The notes beneath the pieces were generated by a model. The model did no database searches and had not been told where the DNA came from. It saw only the letters and a program-made list of their open reading frames with translations. A DNA stretch of 18,114 bases, taken from Chromera velia. Lineage: Eukaryota; Sar; Chromeraceae. The stretch is from positions 80,001 to 98,114 of the forward strand of contig JAHBMJ010002591.1 of assembly GCA_018398765.1 (NCBI GenBank). The letters run 5' to 3'. Each line of letters begins with the position of its first letter. Positions within the stretch are counted from its first letter, which is position 1. Position numbers and translations under genes: made by a program. Below, piece after piece: positions 8,038-16,687 of this stretch.

Positions 8038-9485
8038 AATTTATAAATGAAAGCACATACTAAAATACACAAGCTAAGCGCATTACGCAAGCCGTGATAA
8101 AAGATTGGGGAGTGTAAAACCAGGAATCCACGATAGTACAGGATAGTTACTCTGATAGACTGACGATAGTAAACCAAGATGCAGGATAGTATGGGACAAT
8201 CGAGGATAATCCCGAATAATCTAGAGATGTGTCCACTGAAAAAATCTGAAAAACATGTAAAAACATGTTAGAAAGAACTGAGAGAGATGGCTGGGAGCCT
8301 AGTTGCTAAATTTAAGAGCATTGACATGAAAACTTCCCTGAACCTAAGTACCACTAAAAAAAAATTAATTAAGATGATCTGTATATGCGGCATTTTTTTT
8401 AAAGAGACCATCCATGCCTGCGGCGTAAACGATCAAGACACCGCCCAGATACGCCCAGATATACGGCTTCAAGTTGAAGTATAGGGTACCAGCATGCCGC
8501 GTATCCATGCTTGCTTCTGGACCTGGTGGGCCGAGCGTGCAGGCCGTGCTGCGCGGTGCCGAAGCGCCGTGCTGGCCGGGATAGGATTGCAACTCTTCAG
8601 CTTTCAAGACACCCTAGACGATCAACACCTGCGGCGTGGACTTTCAAGCTTATCCAAAAATGTGGTTTCAACTTTCAAGTGGGGGTTAGGTTTAGGGAGG
8701 TTAATATGAAGATCAAAACTGCTAAAATACTCTTTTGAAATTTAAATTATTATCACATTTGGCAGGCCTGACCAGGCTGATCTTCTGCATGTGACGCGCC
8801 TCCAATGGCCCTCCATCTGACATGCAGTTGCTGCTCGCGGAGGAGGTGGACACTGAAAACCGTTTTTTTAAGGAAAAACTAGGAAAAACATAACTATCGA
8901 GCTTCGTCGTTGAGTTTTCTCGGTCGACCCATGCATGCAGGCGGTCGGGCCGGGGATCCTGCCGGACGCGCGTATTTCACGAATTTTCACGATCGATCGA
9001 TCTGTTGCCGAGATCGCGATCGCGATCGCGATCGATCAAATGCAGTCACTGAGTGTTGCGCCGCCGTCTCGCAAAAGTATCGCAAGAGATCGCAAAAGTT
9101 TTCAAAGCAACAGTTGTCAAAGAGGATGCACGAGGGAAGTTATAGTCGGTGATGATTTGTCAAATTGTCAGAAAGGGGTCGATGTGGGTATCAACCTTGG
9201 CAAGAACCGAATGTCACGAGGAGAAGTTCACAGCATCTTTCCTCAGGGCTTGAAGGCTTCCGAGTGCTGTTTGTTACACCTGCTCTATTCAGAACTACTG
9301 ACCGTGCTGGATATAGGAGAGGCGCACCCAAGCGAAAAGGAGCACCAGAAGCACAGATTCCCTTGACTGCCTGTTCTGTGGGTAGGGGAGAAAGTGTGAA
9401 TGATCGCTCACAAAGCCGCAAGCAGTAGTGGGCGGAAGTTCAAAGCTGTAGGGTCTGTCACTGAGTTGATTGTTGTGTCAGACTG
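8038..9485. other. Intergenic, probable promoter/5'UTR of the downstream gene at its end
   Basis: No convincing coding region. 8140-8225 holds several loosely repeated AGGATAGT/GATAGTA words. 8500-8582 is GC-rich. CCTGCGGCGT occurs at 8417-8426 and 8628-8637, each near an ACGATCAA word but in the opposite order, suggesting rearranged copies of one sequence. CTTTCAAG recurs three times between 8600 and 8680. The last 120 bp lack a clear TATA box; a GGGCGG word lies at 9430-9435. An in-frame TGA at 9462-9464 closes the frame before the ATG at 9486. Confidence 0.55.
9012..9037. repeat. (GATCGC)n / GATC palindromic run
   Basis: Four overlapping GATCGC units ending in GATCGATC, preceded by GATCGATCGATC at 8991-9002. 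The run is fully self-complementary and rich in CpG and GATC sites. Confidence 0.85.
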
Positions 9486-9575
9486 ATGGAGCAACTCCGG
9501 TTGGAGGAAGCGTTCTCTGTGAGCGTCCAGAGAAAGAAACCGTTCACCTTCGCCCACTGGAGTGCACTTAGCTTG
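9486..9575 (+). CDS. Exon 1 (residues 1-30), start codon
   Basis: ATG at 9486 is the first after an in-frame TGA at 9462. It encodes 30 residues including [12 protein letters not shown], the strongest single match to the CPLANE1 N-terminus as I recall it. It ends TTG before the donor GTACGTG, phase 0. Intron 1 is 124 bp. Confidence 0.65.
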
Positions 9576-12500
9576 GTACGTGGGCGCACTTCGTACTTCG
9601 CATCATCGCTCTTTGTTCGATGACTCTCACAACTCGATTCCTTCACGCCATCCGTCCCCCTCTTTCTGTGTGCTGATTCTCCTTCCTGTGTCTGTGCAGG
9701 ATCCGGTCAAGTACCCTCTGTTCGTCCTTTCTGATGGTCGTAGAGTCGCAGAGCTCTTCTATGATGGCTCTGCACCCCGCTTCTGCCCTGTTCACCATCT
9801 TCTGGGAAATCGTCTCCAAGCAGTCTCCACCACCAAAGGTCCGCCTGCCTGCCTGCCTGTCCTGCTTGTGCGCGTGCGTGCGTCAGCGCGTTCCTGTTGT
9901 ATTCTCCAGCGAATGTCGATGCTACCTTCCTGATCTGGCAGCCATCGACCAGTTCGACAGAATTCGACAGGTACCCCCTCTCTCTCCATGTCCTTGTACG
10001 TTTATTTGTCTTTTCCTGTTGGTGCTCAGACCTTGCAGGTTGCAGGGGTTTGAACCTGCAGGGGCTTTCTGCCGTCCCGTCCTTACTCCTTTTTTTTTCG
10101 CACCAGTGCTCTTCTGTCCCTAGGAACGCTCAGGCAGACTATCCCATTCCTTCTTTCTGATGTGCTGCTGAGCTCCAAATCCGAACACTGACTTTCCCGC
10201 CCTCTTTTGTTCGCACTCCTCTCCTCCTCACGCCGTTCTGCCGGTCTCATACTACTGTAGTGGCACAGGACATGCATGTGTGGACGTTTCCTTCATCTTC
10301 TCATGCCATACCCGTGCATGCATGCAGGCCCATTCGTTGTCGGGGTCTCTCTTCACGGTGACCTCTTCCTGTGGGACCGCGTCTCCAATCGCCTGTCTCT
10401 CCTCTCCAACTCCCCCCTCGTCGCCGCCTTCGCACTCGTGCAGCGACAGAGAAAGAAGAAATCCCTCAGCAGCCACCTCTCGTCGTTTGCAAAAGCCGCA
10501 GCGGCTGGAGTGATGGGCGGGAGCAGCACCGGCAGCAGAAGGCAGAAGAGCGACGGGGGGGGAATGGGAGACCCCTCAATGCGCAGCTCTGCTGGGGCTG
10601 CGTTGAGGGAAATGTCGAGGGGAACCCTGGAGGGGGGCAGCGGTCCGGCGTCTCTGGTGATGAAATGTGAAGCTGATTCCTCAGGTCAGTCAGTCAGAGA
10701 GCGAGGGAGGGAGGGGGGGAGGGAGATGATTGATTTAGTCGGCGAATTTTCTTCGTTTCCCTGGGTCCGAAATGGGATGCTTTCTTGTAGCGTGCGGATT
10801 TTCTCTCTGAGCTTTCTCTCAAGTATCGAAGTGTGTCCGTCTTCTTGTTTCCTAAAACGAAAACTGTTGCGCTAAACAACTTTCGTGTGTCCATTTTGCC
10901 GGATGCCTCTTTTCCTGACAGGCTGCACGGTGGTGTTGAGCCTGGTTGACGGCTCTGTCTGGATTTGGAGACGGCACCCCGACTCTCTGTTTGCTAACGA
11001 GACAGGAGGGGGCAGGGCTGTGGAGACAGACAGCGCCGGTAGAAAGAGTGGCGACTCGGTGCAACCGGTTTCTGTCGGTCATGTGCCCGGTTTGTGGGGC
11101 CTTCTGCCTTTTGTTGTCACTGGAAGTCTTCTCAGTGGGTCGCCCTCGTTGTCTATTTGGGAGTGTTTGGCAAAGAAAGAGCTGCACAGTGGAGCAGAAG
11201 TGCGAAGCTTGGGGGGGCGGGAATCAGAAAAAGAGAATGAGAAGGCTGCAGGAGAACCGGAAAAAGAAAAGGAAAAAACGGGATGCGAGATTGACGACTC
11301 AGTCCTCTTCCGGACAACGAGAAGCGCTTTTCTCACAAGGGGAATCGTCAGTGCCTCGCTCTCTCCCTCCCTTCCCCTCTCTCTCTCCGTCCCTCTCTTT
11401 CTCCCTCTCCCTCTCTCTCTGGCAGGCAGGCAACTTCAATTCCTGCCGTCCGCAATTGCGTTTGCGTTCTCTCCTTATTTATCCACTTGCCATCCGTCTT
11501 CCTTCTCTGAGAGCGCTTGTTTGCTTCCTTCTCGATGACAGTCAATTCTGCCAGGCAGATAGCTGCATGTGGATTCATTCGGCTCGGGCTGCCTGTCAAT
11601 CTGTCTGTCTGCATGCATTATTTTATATGCATGTGCGTCTCTTTCATTCTCGCTCTGTCTCGTTCGCCCTACAGGACCTTTCTCGATGCAGGTGTGTGTG
11701 TACCTCTCTCCATGCATCCCCACCCCCCTCCCTCTCTGTATGGATTCATTTTCATACATACATACATACATACATACATACATCCCCAAACATACAGAAA
11801 ATGAATCCATAAATGTACCTCTCTCGATGGATCCCGCCCCCCCTCCCTCCCTCTCTCTTTCTCTCACAGTGTTGACGGCTCACTTCTTGTCAAAACACTC
11901 TCCCCTTCCTTCTGTTCTGTGTGGCTGCTGAATTCTCTTCTATAATCGATGTGTTGCCCATCCTTCCTTTTTTCTTGCATTCTTTCTTTCTTTCTTTCTT
12001 TTCTTCTTCTCGACAGGCTTTCGCTCCTTCAGTGCTGACGCTGAGTGTGGGTCTGTACAGAGACAGGGAGGACGGCGAGAGAGCTCTGGGGAGGGGGGAC
12101 GGCACTGTGCCTGGAGAGGAGGAGGGCCTCGTGCGGGTGGATGGCAATTCCTCTTTGTCGCTTTTTGTGCCTTCGTCACAGATCGTTGACGGAGAAATGC
12201 CAATCTCCTCAGGAGAGAGAAAGGCAGAGAAAGAGAAGGACATGGGACCAGAGGGGGCAGCAATTGCGGTCTCTCTAGTGCTCTGTCCAGTGGAGGCGTT
12301 GGACAGGTCCATCAGGGGAAAACCTCCAATTTCTGCTTCTGACCTCCCCCCTCCCCCCCCATCTTCCTCGTCCCTCTCAACCAGCAGCAGTCATCAGGCG
12401 CTCTCGACAGATTCGTTCCCCGATCTTGCAGCGCTCCAGCCTTCCATATGCAAAGACGTCAGCAGTGGAGATGCACCTCTGAGTTGTTCTCCGGGTGGTG

Positions 12501-15500
12501 CCACTGTGTCGGTTTGTGCCTTGTTGATATCTGTGGACATCCCGCCAGAGCAACTGTACCTGCCGACAGGGGGGCATAGGGAGACAGGGGCAAACAGTGA
12601 AGAGCAAGAAGAGCGAGAAGGGCCGCCCGTCGTTTGTGCGTTTCCTGATCAAGACCTTCCCAATTGTCTTCCCTCGTCAGTTGGAATTGCGGCAATAGGG
12701 GTGAACTCTTCTTTGTTTGGGCAGACAGAGGTGCTCTTTGTTCATTTAGAGGGGTTGCTTCGGTGTCTGGCCAAGGGGGGGGACGTTGGAAGTTTGAAAA
12801 GCGTGTGGTGTAGTAGCACCGTGGTGCGTGTAAAGATTTCAAAAGCACTGATGGAGCCTGTGCCTACAGGTGTAGAAAGTGACCTCGCGATACAGAAGGA
12901 GGAAGAGGCGGAAGTAGAGGCGCATGACTCGGTTAGCTCCTTCAACCCTGAGCCGTCCTCGGTTTCTCGCGTGAGTTCTTTGGCATGGGATGCGTCTTCG
13001 TGTCTGTTGGCTGTCGTGTTCACCTCGGGTGTCGTGGCCCTGTTGTCAGCCTCTGGCGGGCCTCTGACACTCTTGACGTCTGCAGTGGGTGGGGCTCTGG
13101 CCGTGAGGTGTGTGCGGTTGAAAGGGCAAAGGGAAGGCGTGGGAATGTCCCCCCGTCGGGTGCGAGAGGAAGTTGAGAAGCAAAGGGAAAAAGATGCATT
13201 GGGAGACGGTGGGGCGACTGCGTTGACTTCCCCTTCGCGTTTTCGAGCAGATGGACAGGCAGAGGGCGCAGGTTTGGGGGGCGGGGGCATGTGGAGTGTT
13301 GATTTTCATCCTGCCCAACCGCAGCTTCTTGTGGCCAATGGTAGAAGTGTGTGGGTCCTCAGGTTAAGAGGTCCGTTGGCGGGTTTTCTGTATGTGAATC
13401 CGTTTGCACAAAGAGACAGAGTAGGAGAGGGGGTAGAGGGGGGGGGATTCTCAAGTCTCCGTGGGGGGTTGCATGAGGCTGCTGTGGGGTCTCCTTGTGC
13501 TGTTCCAGGAGGGGGTGAGGTTCCCTCGTCGGTTCGCCTTTGTTCGAGAGGCTCTGTGCAGTTTGAAGAAGAAGAGACGTCCATTGGTGTCTCTGTCGGG
13601 AGTCTGCTGCTTCCTCATATGGTGCAGCGGCTTGCGTCACGGAAGGAACTTGGGGCAGATGAAATTCTGTGGGTTTTGTTTCTTTCGGTTTTTCTCTTAC
13701 ATCGCTGGATGGCTGTTCAAGCGGTTGCCCCTTCGGTGTCGTTTCTGGCAGAGACTTCGGAAGTGGTTCTGGGTCGCGGAGTGGTGGATAGAGAAAGGGA
13801 ACCTCGAGGAGGAGAGGGAGAGGAGGGGAGCGGGTCGCCTTCGTTTTTATTGAAGGAGATGGAATTTGTCGCTCGTATTCAACGGTTGTTCTCCAATTTT
13901 GCTGGAAGATACCTGGAAGAGCTGGCGGCTGAGGGTTCCAGCCGGGCTTTGACAGGATTCGGGTGGTTGCTTTCGCTGTTCCCTCAAAAAACACGAAAGG
14001 GGGAAAATTGGAGGCCAGAGACGAACACGGTGATGACTACAGGTGAATCTGGAGGGGGTGCTGCTGGCCGTGCAGTGGAGAGTCTTCTGAGCGTCTCCTG
14101 GATGCCTGTCGTGTGGGGCTCTTCCCTCGCCTCCTCTCCTTCTTTGTTTGAGACCATCCCCTCTCATTCAGAAGTCATGGACGCCCTGGGGAACGCTTCC
14201 CAGCTCTTGAGGTGAGTCGGGCTCGGGCTCGTCCGATGAAGCAAAAGCATCCGCGCGCGCGCGCGCGCACATTCACACACACTCACACACTTCCTTATGT
14301 CCACATAGAAAGAACGGGAAAACTCACATTTCAGAGACTGCATAGGGATCGGTCCCGTCGCATTTGGTCATCACCCGAAACATTAGAGAAATATGCCTTC
14401 GCTCTCGGCGTGTGCGTGTGTGCACGCATGGAAAGGGGGACTGCAAGGAGTCCAGGCGCATTTGTTTTCTGTTAGTCAGTTTTGTTCTCTCTCTGGGTCG
14501 ATCGATGTGTTTGAAGAATTCCTCGGCCCTTCCTTTTCCTCTTGCTTGTTTTTTCTGCAGGACTGCGAGAAGTCGGCTGGCCTCCTCGCCCGCTGGTGGC
14601 AGAGGGTTGTCACAGGGCAGTGGTGTCAGTGGAACTGCAAGCAGAAACTCGCAGGAGGGTCCTATAGAGGGAAGGCTGCTGCGGGTTCTCTTCTTTCCTG
14701 TCGCCCACTTGGTGGATGCTGCTGTCTCGCAGATTCTCCTTCTTTCCATCATTTGTGGAGGTGAAAGGGAAAAGAATGAAAGTAAAGGAGGGGGGAAGAG
14801 ACAGGCCTTGCCTGTTGTGAATGGACAGCTGGGCGGGAGAGGAGCAGTACGTATGGATGAGGGTAAGAGAGGCTCCTTGGGTTCCCCCGACTCTCCTTCA
14901 GCAGGCAGAGACGGGAATGAAGGGGACTTTCCTCCGACTGTCTACCCTCCTCATGCATCCCGCAACTGGTCTGTTCTTCCTGCCGTCCCTCCTTTTGCCT
15001 TAAAGAAGACGCATCTGTGGGGCCATGATACAGCATCTCCCGATCATTTAGATTCTCTTCTCACTTCACTGCAAGACTTTCTTGAACCGCTCGCTGCGAC
15101 AGAGAGCGCACAAGGAAAGGAACCTCCCACAGCTGCACAGAGCAGTGAGACACTCGCAAGTCTTCTGAGTGAGTGCGTCTCACTCGTAGCCTCTGAGGGA
15201 GGGAAGGGAGGAGAGGCCGTCGCTGCGGGGCTAACGGAAGAACGTCTGGTGGCGTGTCTGAGCAGTGCGGGACGAGGTCGCATTCTGGTTCTGCGACAGG
15301 TTCGGTCTTCACTTCGAATTCTGCGGTGTCTCGCAGAGTCGGGATTGGGAGGAGACGGTAACGCAAATGCGAAGGCATCCTCCTCGGTCGAGCTCTGTAC
15401 TCTCTTGCAGAGGGCCGAGTTGGTCTTCTCCCTCTGCCTCGAGGGTGGGGCTGTGTTTCTTCCGAAGTCTGCAGGGTTGTCGGGGGGGATCGATATGAGT

Positions 15501-16616
15501 GGGGACATTGCCCATGAGGAATTTGCCTCGGGGGATCCTCCGGCAGGACCTCCACCCCCTCAGTCGCCTCTCCCTGTTGTGTTCGCCTCTGAGTTGGAGG
15601 AGGTGCGGAGACGTGAATTCGCACACCGGAATGTACAGGTGGGTCGGGAAGGGGAACGACAGGAAGGGTCGGAAAGTGCAAATGGTTAGGTAAGTGTTTT
15701 GGAAAGCTTGTGGGGCAATGTGTGTTTTTGCGTCCCTGTCCCGATCGGAGGAGGTGTAAATTTTGGTTGTTCGAGAGAAAGACTTAGGGTCCAATGCGTC
15801 ACCGAGTGTCTCCCTCCGTGTTTCCATCCCTGCGTCCTTCTGTACCCCTGTCTATTGACCCGTTTACGCTCTGTCTCTGCCTTTTCGTTTTTCTGCCTGC
15901 AGGCCATTCGAGAAAGGAGACGGGAGATTCGTCTTTTCGAAAGCGCACGTCGTTTGGGCAGTCTCTGCCATATGTTTGGTCGCGCCCTGGTGAAGGCTGA
16001 TGTCGCGGGGTTGAGGAGCAAGGAGAACGGGGACGTGCCCGCATCTGCCCGGGGGCATGCGACTGGAGTCCCTTCTTCTGATTATCCTTCTGACATGATG
16101 CCGTCCACCTTTCGAGCACCGCTCCCATCGACCCTCGAGTTGTTTGGAGGTAAAACGGCGGCCCCGGAAATCGACCCTGAGGGGGATGCTGGGGGTTCAG
16201 GGGATCCGTTTGAATTTGACATCAAGTCCTCGAAGGTTCTCTCTCTGCTCTTGTGGTCGGTTCACGTTTTGGCCTCGTGGCGACGGGACAACGCTGAAGA
16301 GCGGCACTCATTTGTTCAAAGCGACTCGGAGAGAAACAACGTGACGGACCTCCAACTTCGTCAGGGGTGGGTTCGTGGAGACCCACACAGAGACGGGGAG
16401 GGAGGGGTTTCTTTTGGTCCTGAGAGACTTGTTTTTCTTTTATCATTGTCTTCAATGGAAAGACCGTGAAATTGTTCGGGGAGAGGGTGAAAAGGATGTG
16501 GCAGTTTTTTACCTGCCTTTTTGCTTTGAGCCTTCCTTCGCAAAAGCATTAGAAGGCTTTTCAAATTTAGGTGTGTGTGTGTGTGTGTGTATGTGTGTGT
16601 GTATGTGTGTACGTGG

Positions 16617-16687
<71 letters not shown>

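Noticed and set aside
8935-9366. 143-codon plus-strand open frame
   Set aside because: Includes the GATCGC repeat (read as Ile/Ala), has no recognisable domain and overlaps the likely promoter/5'UTR of the downstream gene.
11347-12016. Extra short exon in intron 6 after the acceptor-like TCTCTGGCAG near 11425
   Set aside because: Exons 6 and 7 already join in phase 0, and the open stretch there has no clear donor or family resemblance.
13359-13994. 211-codon minus-strand open frame
   Set aside because: Shadow of the large plus-strand exon 7; it is Pro-rich because the exon is G-rich.
15639-15696. Extension of exon 8 to the strong GTAAGT donor at 15691
   Set aside because: The exon frame meets an in-frame TAG at 15687-15689 before that donor; the GTGGGTC donor at 15639 keeps phase 0 with exon 9.
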